From assembly GCA_024234265.1 (NCBI GenBank), contig JACKOM010000015.1, forward strand, positions 1-64,000: 64,000 nt of DNA. Reading direction: 5' to 3'. The first letter of the stretch is position 1. Each line of letters begins with the position of its first letter. Both the position numbers and the translations under genes were made by a program. Source of the stretch: Oceanospirillaceae bacterium. GTDB lineage: Bacteria > Pseudomonadota > Gammaproteobacteria > Pseudomonadales > Oceanobacteraceae. The notes beneath the pieces were generated by a model. It searched no databases. It had not been told where the DNA came from and worked only from the letters and a program-made list of their open reading frames with translations. Below are positions 54,244-63,314 of the stretch, in pieces.

Positions 54244-57181
54244 CCTTAGTTTATTAATCAGCATTGTTCTGGCGTATTTATTTGTGCTGTTTTTCACCGC
54301 TTATGTGGTGGAAAAAGGCTGGCTGCCAAGCAAGATTGTGCACCACCCTGCTATTTATGTGCTGAGCCTCGGGGTGTATGCCAGTGCCTGGGCCTTTTAT
54401 GGCACCGTGGGCATGGCCCATGAATACGGTTACGCCTATCTGGCCTATTACCTGGGGATTTCCGGGGCGTTTGTGCTTTCGCCGGTTTTGCTTAAACCGA
54501 TTTTGCGTATTACCCGCACCTATCAATTAACCTCCCTCGCGGATTTATTTGCCTTCCGTTTCCGCAGCCGCGCCGCCGGTGCGATTGTGACGATTTTTAT
54601 GCTGGCGGCGGTGATGCCCCTGCTGGCCCTGCAAATTACTGCGGTGGCCGATACCTTCTATTTATTGAATCAGGATTTCACCCGCTCGGAAGTGGCGCTG
54701 GGTTATTGCCTGGTGATGACGTTATTCGCCATTTTATTTGGCGCGCGCCATGTTTCCCCGCGGGAAAAACACGAGGGTTTGGTATTTGCCATTGCCTTTG
54801 AATCACTCTTAAAACTGGTGGCGCTGTGTATTATCGGCGGGGTTGCGTTGTTCGGGGTGTTTGGCGGGCCTGAGGGTTTAAACAGCTGGTTAACCGAGCA
54901 TCACCACCAGCTCACCAGTTTGCAGGCCACCCTGCAGGAAGGCCCGTGGCGCACCCTGTTATTGGTGTTTTTTGCCGCAGCTGTGGTGATGCCGCATATG
55001 TTCCATATGGCCTTCACCGAAAACCTGAATGTAAAAGCCCTGCAAAAAGCCAGCTGGGGCATGCCGCTGTTTTTGCTGATCATGGCCCTGATGGTGCCGC
55101 CGATTTTATGGGCGGGTTTTTATCTGGCCGAACCTACCCCGCCTGAATATTTTGCCATGGGCCTTGGCCTGGCACTGGATTCCACCGCCCTGACCACCAC
55201 CGCATTTGTCGGCGGCCTGGCGGCGGCGAGTGGCATTATGATTGTGACCACCCTCGCCCTGGCGGCCATGGCGATGAACCATCTGGTGCTGCCGGTTTAC
55301 CAACCCCGCCCGCGGCAGAACTTTTACCGTTGGCTGTTGTGGGTACGCCGCTGGTTGATTGCCACCATATTGATTGGCAGCTGGGTGTTTTATGCCACCC
55401 TGGGGCAAGGCCTGCCCCTGGAACGTTTAGGCATTGTGGCCTTTGTGGCTACCCTGCAATTTTTACCCGGTGTGTTGGGGGTTTTGTACTGGCCATCGGG
55501 TAACCGCCAGGGTTTTATCAGCGGCCTGATCGCCGGGGTATGCACCTGGGTCTGGGCCATGCTGTTGCCCCTGCTGGGTTTTGCCAGTGACAGTTACATC
55601 AGTCCATTCCTGCCGGCGGTGGATGAAAGCAATTGGCACCTCGCGGCCATGGGTTCGATTTTTGTTAACCTGCTGGTTTTCCTCGGGGTGAGTGGTTTTA
55701 CCCGCACCCGCCCGGTGGAAGTCAGCTCGGCGGAGGCCTGCTCGATTGATACCCTGAGCCGCCCGCAACGCCTTGAGCTGACCATGGGTTCTTCTGAAGA
55801 GTTTATTGCCTCGTTAACTGAGCCGTTGGGTGAGCGTGTGGCCGAACGCGAAGTGCACCAGGCCCTGACCGATCTGCAATTGCCCAACCCGGAAAACCGC
55901 CCCTTTGCCCTGCGCCGCCTGCGCACCCGCCTGGAGGCTAACCTTTCGGGCCTGATGGGGCCGTCGGTGGCACACCGCATTGTGCATAAATACATTCCCT
56001 ATAAAGACAGTGAGGACATGCCGGTCAGCCAGGATATTCACCTGATCGAAAAAGACCTCGAGCATTACCAGAACCGCCTCACCGGCCTTGCCGCCGAGCT
56101 GGATAACCTGCGCCGCTTCCACCGCCAGACAGTCGAGCGCCTGCCCATGGGGGCCTGTAACCTCGGCGCCGACGGCGAGATATTAATGTGGAACAGTGTG
56201 CTGGCCGAGCTTACCGGCATAGCAGCGGATGATATTGTCGGCTCGCGCCTGCAATCCCTCGCTGAACCCTGGCGCAGCCTGCTGACCAACTTTATTGCCG
56301 ATGAATCCGCCCACCTGCATAAAAAAACCGTGGAAATCGGCGCGCGCCCACGCTGGTTCAACCTGCATAAAGCCACCCTGCAGCACCCCGCCAACCAGGG
56401 TTACGGCGGGCTGATTATTCTGATTGAAGACCAGACCGAAACCCAATTGCTGGAAGATGAGTTAATCCACAGCGAGCGCCTGGCATCCATTGGCCGCCTT
56501 GCCGCCGGCGTGGCCCATGAAATCGGCAATCCGATTACCGGCATCGCCTGCCTGGCGCAAAACCTCAAATATGAAACCGACAACACGGAAGTGATTGAAG
56601 TGGGCGAGCAGATCCTCGACCAGACCAAGCGGGTCAGCCGCATAGTGCAGGGCCTGGTGAACTTCGCCCACGCCGGGCGCAATAACGCCCTGCAGGGGCA
56701 GGAGCCGGTCAACATACATTTATGTGTGCAGGATGCCATCGACTTACTGGAATTATCCAACCGCGGCAAAGAGCTGCAGTTTATCAACCACACAGCCCAG
56801 GACTTACAGGTGTTAGGTAACGAGCAGCGCCTGCAGCAGGTGTTTGTAAACCTGCTCGGCAACGCGCGGGATGCCAGCGAAGATGGCAGCAGCATTACGG
56901 TGAGCAGTGAATCCAGTGAGCTGAGTGTGGTGGTGCATGTGGAAGATCAGGGTTCGGGCATTGCGCCGGATGTGATCGACCGCATTTTTGAGCCCTTTTT
57001 TACCACCAAAGAAGTGGGTAAAGGCACGGGCCTTGGCCTGGCGCTGGTATACAGCATTATTGAAGAACATTACGGCCATATCAGTATTGAAAGCCCCGCC
57101 AATCCTGAAAAACACATTGGCACGCGGGTAACCCTGACCCTGCCCCGGTATCAGGCCCGCAAAGTCGAAAACGAGGAGTAA
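54230..57181 (+). CDS. cbrA: Sensor histidine kinase CbrA
   Basis: Transporter-like sensor kinase of 983 residues, the same length as Pseudomonas CbrA. The N-terminal half (1-510) is a sodium/solute symporter-like membrane domain with about 13 helices. It is followed by a linker, a PAS domain (about 640-740, GACNLGADGEILMWNSVLAELTG) and a HisKA domain with the phosphohistidine in AAGVAHEIGNPITG (about 765). The ATPase has GNARDASED and GTGLGLALVYSI boxes. With CbrB it controls carbon-nitrogen balance and catabolite repression. A GGAAG precedes the start; an ATG three bases later is equally possible. It lies two bases upstream of cbrB. Confidence 0.93.
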   Translation: MMSFSLSLLISIVLAYLFVLFFTAYVVEKGWLPSKIVHHPAIYVLSLGVYASAWAFYGTVGMAHEYGYAYLAYYLGISGAFVLSPVLLKPILRITRTYQLTSLADLFAFRFRSRAAGAIVTIFMLAAVMPLLALQITAVADTFYLLNQDFTRSEVALGYCLVMTLFAILFGARHVSPREKHEGLVFAIAFESLLKLVALCIIGGVALFGVFGGPEGLNSWLTEHHHQLTSLQATLQEGPWRTLLLVFFAAAVVMPHMFHMAFTENLNVKALQKASWGMPLFLLIMALMVPPILWAGFYLAEPTPPEYFAMGLGLALDSTALTTTAFVGGLAAASGIMIVTTLALAAMAMNHLVLPVYQPRPRQNFYRWLLWVRRWLIATILIGSWVFYATLGQGLPLERLGIVAFVATLQFLPGVLGVLYWPSGNRQGFISGLIAGVCTWVWAMLLPLLGFASDSYISPFLPAVDESNWHLAAMGSIFVNLLVFLGVSGFTRTRPVEVSSAEACSIDTLSRPQRLELTMGSSEEFIASLTEPLGERVAEREVHQALTDLQLPNPENRPFALRRLRTRLEANLSGLMGPSVAHRIVHKYIPYKDSEDMPVSQDIHLIEKDLEHYQNRLTGLAAELDNLRRFHRQTVERLPMGACNLGADGEILMWNSVLAELTGIAADDIVGSRLQSLAEPWRSLLTNFIADESAHLHKKTVEIGARPRWFNLHKATLQHPANQGYGGLIILIEDQTETQLLEDELIHSERLASIGRLAAGVAHEIGNPITGIACLAQNLKYETDNTEVIEVGEQILDQTKRVSRIVQGLVNFAHAGRNNALQGQEPVNIHLCVQDAIDLLELSNRGKELQFINHTAQDLQVLGNEQRLQQVFVNLLGNARDASEDGSSITVSSESSELSVVVHVEDQGSGIAPDVIDRIFEPFFTTKEVGKGTGLGLALVYSIIEEHYGHISIESPANPEKHIGTRVTLTLPRYQARKVENEE

Positions 57182-57183
57182 CC

Positions 57184-58578
57184 ATGGCGCATATTCTGAT
57201 AGTTGAAGACGAACAGGTCATACGCAACGCCCTGCGCCGCCTGCTGGAGCGCCACCATTATCAGGTGGACGAAGCGGCCAGCATCACAGCCGCCAAAGAG
57301 CTGGATTTTGCGGCTTATGATTTGGTGATTTCCGACTTGCGCCTGCCCGGCGGCGAAGGCACCGACCTCATCGGCAACGAAGCCGGCACGCCGGTATTGA
57401 TCATGACCAGCTTTGCCAGCATGCGCTCGGCGGTGGATGCCATGAAAATGGGCGCGGTGGATTACATCGCCAAACCCTTCGACCACGATGAAATGCTGCT
57501 CACCGTAGAGCGCATCCTCAAAGAGCGCAATCTGCTGCGCCAGAACGAAGTGCTGAAAAAAGAAATCGCCAAAGATTACCCGACCAGCGGCATCATCGGC
57601 AGCTGCCCGCCGATGCAGGAGCTGTTCCGCAAAATCAGCAAAGTCGCACCGACCGACGCCACAGTGTTGATTCTCGGTGAATCGGGCACAGGTAAAGAGT
57701 TGGTTGCGCGCGCCATGCACGAGCAAAGTAACCGCGCCGGCCACCCCATGGTGAGCGTGAACTGCGCGGCTATCCCCGAAACCCTGATCGAAAGTGAACT
57801 GTTCGGCCATGAAAAAGGCGCGTTTACTGGTGCCACTGTGCAGCGCCAGGGCCTGATCGAAGCAGCCGATGGCGGCACCCTGTTCCTCGATGAAATCGGC
57901 GAGCTGCCGCTCGAAGCCCAGGCCCGCCTGCTGCGGGTATTGCAGGAAAGTGAAATCCGCCGCGTAGGTTCAGTGCAAAGCAAAAAGGTGAACGTGCGTC
58001 TGGTGGCCGCCACCCACAGACCCCTCAAGGAACTGGCGCAAAAAGGCGAGTTCCGTGAAGACTTGTATTACCGCCTCAATGTGGTGGAGCTGAAATTGCC
58101 GCCCCTGCGCGAGCGGGGTGACGATGTGGTGGAACTGGCACAACGCCTGTTAGAGCGCGCCTGCAGCAAACTGAACCGCGCCCAGCTGACATTCTCACCC
58201 CAGTGCCTGGCGGCCATCCGTGATTACCACTGGCCGGGTAACGTGCGTGAACTGGAAAACGCCGTGGAGCGCGCCGTGATTCTGAATGATGGTGAGCCCA
58301 TCAGCGCCGAAGCCATGGCCATCGAAAGCCATATCGACCGGCGCATTCCGGTGGGCATGTTTGAACCCGCCGCCAGTATGCCCCAGGGCCACAGCCACGA
58401 GCCGCAGAGCAACAGTGCGGATTTATCCCTGGATGATTATTTCCATCACTTTGTGCTGGAAAACGAAGACAAGATGACCGAAACCGAACTGGCCCATAAA
58501 CTCGGCATCTCCCGCAAGAGCCTGTGGGAGCGCCGCCAGCGCTTGGGTATCCCGCGTAAGAAAAACAGCGGTAAATAA
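57184..58578 (+). CDS. cbrB: Sigma-54-dependent response regulator CbrB
   Basis: NtrC-type activator of 464 residues. The receiver (1-115) has the phosphoacceptor Asp in YDLVISDLRLPGG (about 52). The AAA+ domain (about 140-380) shows Walker A GESGTGKE, the sigma-54 contact loop GAFTGA, and Walker B GGTLFLDEIGE. The C-terminal Fis-type helix-turn-helix has MTETELAHKLGISRKSLWERRQRLG. It is the expected activator of the two promoters found just downstream. Confidence 0.95.
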   Translation: MAHILIVEDEQVIRNALRRLLERHHYQVDEAASITAAKELDFAAYDLVISDLRLPGGEGTDLIGNEAGTPVLIMTSFASMRSAVDAMKMGAVDYIAKPFDHDEMLLTVERILKERNLLRQNEVLKKEIAKDYPTSGIIGSCPPMQELFRKISKVAPTDATVLILGESGTGKELVARAMHEQSNRAGHPMVSVNCAAIPETLIESELFGHEKGAFTGATVQRQGLIEAADGGTLFLDEIGELPLEAQARLLRVLQESEIRRVGSVQSKKVNVRLVAATHRPLKELAQKGEFREDLYYRLNVVELKLPPLRERGDDVVELAQRLLERACSKLNRAQLTFSPQCLAAIRDYHWPGNVRELENAVERAVILNDGEPISAEAMAIESHIDRRIPVGMFEPAASMPQGHSHEPQSNSADLSLDDYFHHFVLENEDKMTETELAHKLGISRKSLWERRQRLGIPRKKNSGK

Positions 58579-58580
58579 AA

Positions 58581-58608
58581 AAGGCGTGCCTGTGGCACGC
58601 CTTTTTTC
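58581..58608 (+). terminator. Intrinsic terminator of cbrAB
   Basis: GGCGTGCC TGT GGCACGCC followed by T6, just after the cbrB stop codon. It separates cbrAB from the small-RNA region. Confidence 0.93.
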
Positions 58609-58632
58609 TTTCACTATGCCCTTACAGGCTGC

Positions 58633-58663
58633 GGTAACACATTCGCCAGTAACAGGTGTTACC
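58633..58663 (+). promoter_or_regulatory. Candidate CbrB activator site (GTAACA/TGTTAC repeats), promoter 1
   Basis: GGTAACA (58633), then the perfect palindrome GTAACA GG TGTTAC (58649-58662), with another GTAACA at 58701. They lie 80-150 bases upstream of the first sigma-54 promoter, a typical enhancer distance. Confidence 0.7.
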
Positions 58664-58780
58664 GTGGCGCACATCGACCAGACAAATTATGTCGGGAAAA
58701 GTAACACTTTCCTGACGTTTTCCCGCCAGCCACGCCTAAAAAATCACTAACACATTGATTTAAAAGGTATTTATTAAAAC

Positions 58781-58796
58781 TGGCACAGGAGCTGCT
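58781..58796 (+). promoter_or_regulatory. Sigma-54 promoter 1 (TGGCAC-N5-CTGCT)
   Basis: TGGCAC AGGAG CTGCT matches TGGCACRNNNNTTGCW at all but one position. The GG/GC spacing is correct, and transcription would begin near 58807. Confidence 0.82.
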
Positions 58797-58806
58797 CTTA
58801 GACAAG

Positions 58807-58997
58807 TACAGACAAAAAAGTTCGGCCACACCAATAAAAATAACAAAGTGACCGCACGCAAGGCGCAGAACGACCGGCAAAAATAACAATAAAAACGCCG
58901 GCCACTGCCAGGGCCAGAAAAATAAGAACAATAACGGCCATTTTAAATTGATTGTTTTGGGTTCCGATGGAATTGAGCCCAAAACAATCGGTTTATT
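58807..58997 (+). ncRNA. CrcZ-like Hfq-binding small RNA 1
   Basis: Predicted RNA of about 190 nt starting 12 bases after promoter 1. It holds three A-rich CA-type motifs of the AAnAAnAA kind: 58833-58846 (AATAAAAATAACAA), 58879-58895 and 58918-58934. It ends with a hairpin GATTGTTTTGGG / CCCAAAACAATC (58950-58989) and a short T-rich tail. In Pseudomonas the RNA between cbrB and pcnB is CrcZ, which titrates Hfq/Crc to relieve catabolite repression. Position, promoter type and motifs all agree. Confidence 0.8.
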
Positions 58998-59131
58998 CCT
59001 CCTCCCCCTTAATGTTCCGAATCTTCACTTGCTAACTGCGTCACAAAAAGATCACTTTTGCCTGCAACTTAAAACCCGTAGACCATGTCTGAACACCTGC
59101 AACGTCACTTCCCGCCAAGTTTGTGTGCGAG

Positions 59132-59181
59132 TGTTACCAAACCCCCCAGTTTTTGTTACCGGGGCGGCACCACTGGTAACA
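59132..59181 (+). promoter_or_regulatory. Candidate CbrB activator site, promoter 2
   Basis: TGTTACC at 59132 and 59154 and GGTAACA at 59175; the last two form an inverted repeat with a 14-base spacer. The site lies 75-125 bases before promoter 2, mirroring promoter 1. Confidence 0.7.
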
Positions 59182-59254
59182 ATGCGCCGTCACTTTTGCG
59201 TTTTTCACGCACTTTAAATTTGTAACTCATTGATTTTGAAGGCTTTTTAAAAAT

Positions 59255-59270
59255 TGGCACACGTCCTGCT
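59255..59270 (+). promoter_or_regulatory. Sigma-54 promoter 2 (TGGCAC-N5-CTGCT)
   Basis: TGGCAC ACGTC CTGCT, the same core as promoter 1, preceded by a related segment (CATTGATTTT...AAGG...TTTTTA). This points to duplication of promoter and RNA together. Confidence 0.82.
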
Positions 59271-59280
59271 CTTATTAGGG

Positions 59281-59606
59281 CACTTGCGACGAACACAAAT
59301 AAAAATAAAAAAGTTCAGTTGCGGCGGATCAGACGAAGCCAACAATAAAAATAACAACCGGCCGACACTGATTCCGAAGCCATATAATAAAAATGACAGG
59401 CACCGGAACGGGTGTTTTGAGTGTGCAATGACCTTGATAAAAATAACTAAAACGTGTCATACCATACTCAAAACACAGTTCTAACGAACACACTTAGGAA
59501 TCCACGGCCCTTGGCCGTAACGGCACCAATAAAAATAATAACGCCGGCAACAGCTCATAAACTGGCAGCACCAATAACAATAACAACGCTGCCGGGACTT
59601 GTTTTT
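59281..59606 (+). ncRNA. CrcZ-like Hfq-binding small RNA 2
   Basis: Predicted RNA of about 325 nt. A-rich motifs stand at 59297-59312, 59341-59357, 59384-59398, 59437-59452, 59528-59541 and 59573-59586. Several sit in loops of stable stems: GTGTTTTGAGT / ACTCAAAACAC (59412-59476), with ATGAC/GTCAT inside, and GGCAGC / GCTGCC (59564-59593). The 3' end is less sure: a T5 follows the last hairpin by 8 bases at 59602-59606, or the RNA could read through toward pcnB. Confidence 0.75.
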
Positions 59607-59658
59607 AAAGCCCCCTTATGTACACTGCCCCACTCCCTTTTCAGCCCTATTCCATCGC

Positions 59659-61014
59659 ATGCTTAAGCGCCTGATTGCCAAACTAAAAAAATCTTCACCT
59701 GCTCCACAGGCCGGCACTGCACGCATACTGAACCGCGATCAGCACCGTATTTCCCGTACCAATATTTCCGATGCCGCACTCAAGGTGTTATACCGCCTGC
59801 ATAAGGCCAACTATGACGCTTATTTAGTGGGTGGTGGTGTACGTGACATGCTGCTGGGCATGGAACCTAAAGATTTCGACGTGGCCACCAACGCCCATCC
59901 GGAAGAAGTGCGCCGTCTGTTTAAAAACTCCCGTGTGGTCGGACGCAGATTCAAACTGGCCCACGTGATTTTTGGCCGTGAAATGATTGAGGTGGCGACC
60001 TTCCGTGGCCACCACGACAACGCCGAAGACGATAACGAATCCCGTAAATCCGACAGCGGTATGCTGCTGCGCGATAACGTGTACGGCACCATAGATGAAG
60101 ATGCCGCACGCCGTGATTTCACGGTTAACGCCCTGTATTACAACATCGCCGATTTCAGTGTGCACAGTTACGAAGGTGGCATGGAAGACCTGCAGAACCG
60201 CCGCCTGCGTCTGATTGGTGACCCTGAAACCCGTTATAAAGAAGACCCGGTGCGCATGCTGCGTGCTGCGCGTTTTGCCGCCAAACTGGACTTCACCGTG
60301 GATAAAGCCAGCGCCACACCCATTCCGCGCCTGGCGAATCTGCTGCGTAACATCCCCGCCAGCCGTCTGTTTGAAGAAACCCTCAAACTGTTTTTATCCG
60401 GCCATGCCCTGGCCAGTTATCAGCAACTGCAACAATTTGGCCTGTTTGCCGAGTTATTCCCCCAGACCCATGCGGCCCTCAAAGCCAACCCGGCCTACGA
60501 AGAATTATTGAAACGTGCTTTTATCAATTCCGATGAACGCATCGCCCAGGGTAAAACCCTGACCCCTGCATTCCTTTACGCCGTATTGCTCTGGCCTGCT
60601 GTGCAGGAGCAGATGAAACAACTGATGGCGCAAGGCATGCCCGGTGTTCCGGCCCAGCACAGCGCCGCGTCCACTGTGGTTGAATCCCAACTGGCGCGCA
60701 CCGCAATCCCGAAACGTTTTACACTGCCGATGCGTGAAATCTGGGATGCCCAGCGCCGCCTGATCCGCCGCATGCCAAAACAGATTGAAGGTATTTACAG
60801 CCACCCGCGTTTCCGTGCGGCCTATGACTTCCTGTTACTGCGCGAACACGTAGGTGAAGATGTGGAAGGTGCAGGCAGCTGGTGGACCCGCTACCAGCAG
60901 CAAAACCCCGATGATCAGCAAGCCCTGGTCAGCCAGTTGCAACGGCCCAGCGAGCGCAGCAGCAAACCCAAACGCCCGCGCCGCCGCAGCAATAACAAAC
61001 CCCGCAACGAATAA
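59659..61014 (+). CDS. pcnB: Poly(A) polymerase I
   Basis: Adds 3' poly(A) tails to RNA and promotes decay. A 451-residue member of the tRNA nucleotidyltransferase superfamily with YLVGGGVRDMLLG (about 56-68), the metal-binding DFD in EPKDFDVATNA, and the PAP-type VVGRRFKLAHVIFG. RRDFTVNALYYN follows, and the C-terminal tail is strongly basic (KPKRPRRRSNNKPR). The ATG at 59659 is used because the frame upstream (from 59599) would overlap the small-RNA 3' end. Confidence 0.93.
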   Translation: MLKRLIAKLKKSSPAPQAGTARILNRDQHRISRTNISDAALKVLYRLHKANYDAYLVGGGVRDMLLGMEPKDFDVATNAHPEEVRRLFKNSRVVGRRFKLAHVIFGREMIEVATFRGHHDNAEDDNESRKSDSGMLLRDNVYGTIDEDAARRDFTVNALYYNIADFSVHSYEGGMEDLQNRRLRLIGDPETRYKEDPVRMLRAARFAAKLDFTVDKASATPIPRLANLLRNIPASRLFEETLKLFLSGHALASYQQLQQFGLFAELFPQTHAALKANPAYEELLKRAFINSDERIAQGKTLTPAFLYAVLLWPAVQEQMKQLMAQGMPGVPAQHSAASTVVESQLARTAIPKRFTLPMREIWDAQRRLIRRMPKQIEGIYSHPRFRAAYDFLLLREHVGEDVEGAGSWWTRYQQQNPDDQQALVSQLQRPSERSSKPKRPRRRSNNKPRNE

Positions 61015-61016
61015 AC

Positions 61017-61493
61017 ATGGTCAGTGTTTATATCGGCCTCGGCAGCAACCTGCAGGGGCCAGAGCAACAATTACGCAGCGCCCTTGAGGAACTCGCCGCA
61101 CACCCCGGCATAGAACTGGCGGCGGTGTCATCTTTTTACCAGAGCAAACCGGTAGGCCCCCAGGACCAGCCCGACTACGTCAACGCCGTTGCCGAGCTGC
61201 GTACCGCACTGCCGCCCGAAGCATTGCTCGATGTATTACAGGCCACTGAAAATCAGCATAACCGCGTGCGCTTACGCCACTGGGGGGAACGCACCCTCGA
61301 TCTGGATATCCTGCTCTACGGCGATCAAACCCTGAACACCCCCCGCTTGATTGTTCCCCACAAGGAAATGTGTAACCGCAGTTTTGTGCTCTATCCCCTG
61401 GCGGAAATCGCCCCGCAACTGACCCTGCCCGATGGTCGCCGCCTGCCAGATGTGTTGCGCACGGTAACAAATGACCTGTTACCACTCCGATAA
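61017..61493 (+). CDS. folK: 2-amino-4-hydroxy-6-hydroxymethyldihydropteridine diphosphokinase
   Basis: HPPK of folate synthesis, 158 residues. It shows YIGLGSNLQGPEQQL at the start and RHWGERTLDLDILLYGD (about 88-104), with the two magnesium-binding aspartates, then PHKEMCNRSFVLYPLAEIAP. Two bases separate it from pcnB; the pcnB-folK-panB-panC order is conserved in Pseudomonas relatives. Confidence 0.95.
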   Translation: MVSVYIGLGSNLQGPEQQLRSALEELAAHPGIELAAVSSFYQSKPVGPQDQPDYVNAVAELRTALPPEALLDVLQATENQHNRVRLRHWGERTLDLDILLYGDQTLNTPRLIVPHKEMCNRSFVLYPLAEIAPQLTLPDGRRLPDVLRTVTNDLLPLR

Positions 61494-61573
61494 GTAACAA
61501 TTAGCAATTGACTTCCCCCCTCCGGATAAACACCATACCGGCCTTGCGAAGTGACCTATGTGAGTATCGCGCC

Positions 61574-62371
61574 ATGAGCAAAATCACCATCAACAGCCTG
61601 CACGCCGCCAAACAGAAAGGTGAAAAATTCACCGTGCTGACCGCGTACGATGCAACCTTTGCCCATCTGGCCAGTGCCGCCGGGGTGGAAGTGCTGCTGG
61701 TCGGCGACTCCCTCGGTATGGTGTTACAGGGCAAAGACTCCACAGTGCCCGTTACCTTGGATGAAATGTGTTACCACACAGCCGCTGTGGCCCGTGGTAA
61801 TCAGGGCAGCCTGATCATGGCCGATATGCCCTTTATGAGTTACGCCACCCCACAACAGGCCATGGCCAGTGCCGCCGCCCTGATGCAGGCCGGCGCCCAT
61901 ATGGTCAAACTCGAAGGCGGTGCCTGGTTAGTGGATACCGTAGCCATGCTCACCGAACGGGGTATTCCTGTGTGTGCCCACCTGGGTTTAACCCCGCAAT
62001 ACGTACACAAGTTTGGCGGTTATAAAGTACAGGGCCGTGATAACGCCGCCGCCGAACAGATGCTCGCCGATGCCAAAGCCATGCAGGCCGCCGGTGCGGA
62101 TTTATTGTTACTTGAATGTGTACCCTCTGCCCTCGCAGCCCGTGTGACCGCCGCCGTACAAACCCCGGTGATTGGCATTGGCGCGGGTAACGCCACCGAT
62201 GCCCAGGTGCTGGTGTGTTACGACATGCTCGGCATGAACCCGGGGCGCATTCCCAAATTTGTGAAAAACTACATGACAGGCGCACAGGGTATAAGTGATG
62301 CCATCGGCCGTTATGTGGCAGAAGTTAAAGCCGGCACCTTCCCCGGCCCCGAGCACGGATTCGACGCATGA
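61574..62371 (+). CDS. panB: 3-methyl-2-oxobutanoate hydroxymethyltransferase
   Basis: Makes ketopantoate in pantothenate synthesis. 265 residues with LTAYDATFA, the LVGDSLGMVLQG magnesium motif (about 44-55) and VKLEGG, then catalytic Glu in LLLLECVPS (about 175-183) and GIGAGN. The ATG at 61574 opens at MSKITINSL; the frame is open to 61508 but family proteins start here. Its stop overlaps the panC start (ATGA). Confidence 0.95.
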   Translation: MSKITINSLHAAKQKGEKFTVLTAYDATFAHLASAAGVEVLLVGDSLGMVLQGKDSTVPVTLDEMCYHTAAVARGNQGSLIMADMPFMSYATPQQAMASAAALMQAGAHMVKLEGGAWLVDTVAMLTERGIPVCAHLGLTPQYVHKFGGYKVQGRDNAAAEQMLADAKAMQAAGADLLLLECVPSALAARVTAAVQTPVIGIGAGNATDAQVLVCYDMLGMNPGRIPKFVKNYMTGAQGISDAIGRYVAEVKAGTFPGPEHGFDA

Positions 62372-63222
62372 TCACGGTTAACAACTTAAGCGAATTACGC
62401 AGTGTGATCGCCGCCGCCCGTCAGGCCGGCAAACGCATTGGTTTTGTGCCGACCATGGGCAACCTGCATAACGGCCATATGCGTCTGGTGGATACCGCCC
62501 GTCAGCACTGCGATTTTGTGGTGGCGAGCATCTTTGTAAACCCCATGCAGTTCAACGACCCAAAAGATCTTGAGCGTTATCCGCGCACCCTTGAGGCGGA
62601 TCAGGCCCTGCTCAGCGCCCACCAGTGTGATGTGCTGTTTTATCCGCAGGTGGAAGAAATGTATCCCCTCGGCATGGCCCTGCAGAGCAAGGTTTCAGTG
62701 CCGGATGTCTCCGAAGGTTTATGCGGCGGCGCCCGCCCCGGCCACTTCGATGGTGTAGCTACCGTGGTCACCAAACTGTTTAACATGGTGCAGCCCGACC
62801 AGGCGTTTTTTGGTGAAAAGGATTACCAGCAGCTTGCCGTGATCCGCAAAATGGTCAGCGACCTGTGCATGAATATCACTATCACAGGTGTGCCCACCTG
62901 CCGCGAAGAAAGCGGCCTGGCCATGAGCTCGCGCAACGGTTACCTCAGCCCCGCTGAAAAACAGCAGGCGGCGTTTATTTATCAGATGCTCTGTGCCCTT
63001 GCCCAGCAGTTACAGAAGGGTGCACGCAACTTTCCTGAATTGTGCCAGCAGGCGTGTGACGCCCTTGCCGCACAGGGTTTCCGGCCGGATTACGTTGAAA
63101 TCCGCAACGCCGCAAACCTTAAACCCGCCAGCGTGCACGACACGGAACTGGTGATTTTAACTGCGGCGTTTCTGGGTAACGCACGCTTAATTGACAACCT
63201 GGTTGTGGCGTTGAATAGCTAA
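62368..63222 (+). CDS. panC: Pantoate-beta-alanine ligase
   Basis: Condenses pantoate with beta-alanine using ATP. 284 residues with FVPTMGNLHNGHM (HxGH nucleotide-binding motif, about 28-40), FVNPMQFN, GEKDYQQ and the KMSKS-like MSSRNGYLS. Overlaps panB by four bases. Confidence 0.96.
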   Translation: MITVNNLSELRSVIAAARQAGKRIGFVPTMGNLHNGHMRLVDTARQHCDFVVASIFVNPMQFNDPKDLERYPRTLEADQALLSAHQCDVLFYPQVEEMYPLGMALQSKVSVPDVSEGLCGGARPGHFDGVATVVTKLFNMVQPDQAFFGEKDYQQLAVIRKMVSDLCMNITITGVPTCREESGLAMSSRNGYLSPAEKQQAAFIYQMLCALAQQLQKGARNFPELCQQACDALAAQGFRPDYVEIRNAANLKPASVHDTELVILTAAFLGNARLIDNLVVALNS

Positions 63223-63314
63223 AATGTTTCGGGCATACTAGCGCGCTGCCACGCCAGGCCAAATTTTGATCAGCTGTGCTGCCATTTTCGCAGCTCCGAA
63301 TGAAGGTTCAGAAT

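Noticed and set aside
58948..59217. 89-residue plus-strand frame within the small-RNA region
   Set aside because: It crosses the terminator of small RNA 1 and the activator site of promoter 2, and has no ribosome site or conserved features.
59254..59484. 76-residue plus-strand frame at promoter 2
   Set aside because: It begins inside the sigma-54 promoter and consists of lysine/asparagine runs created by the A-rich motifs.
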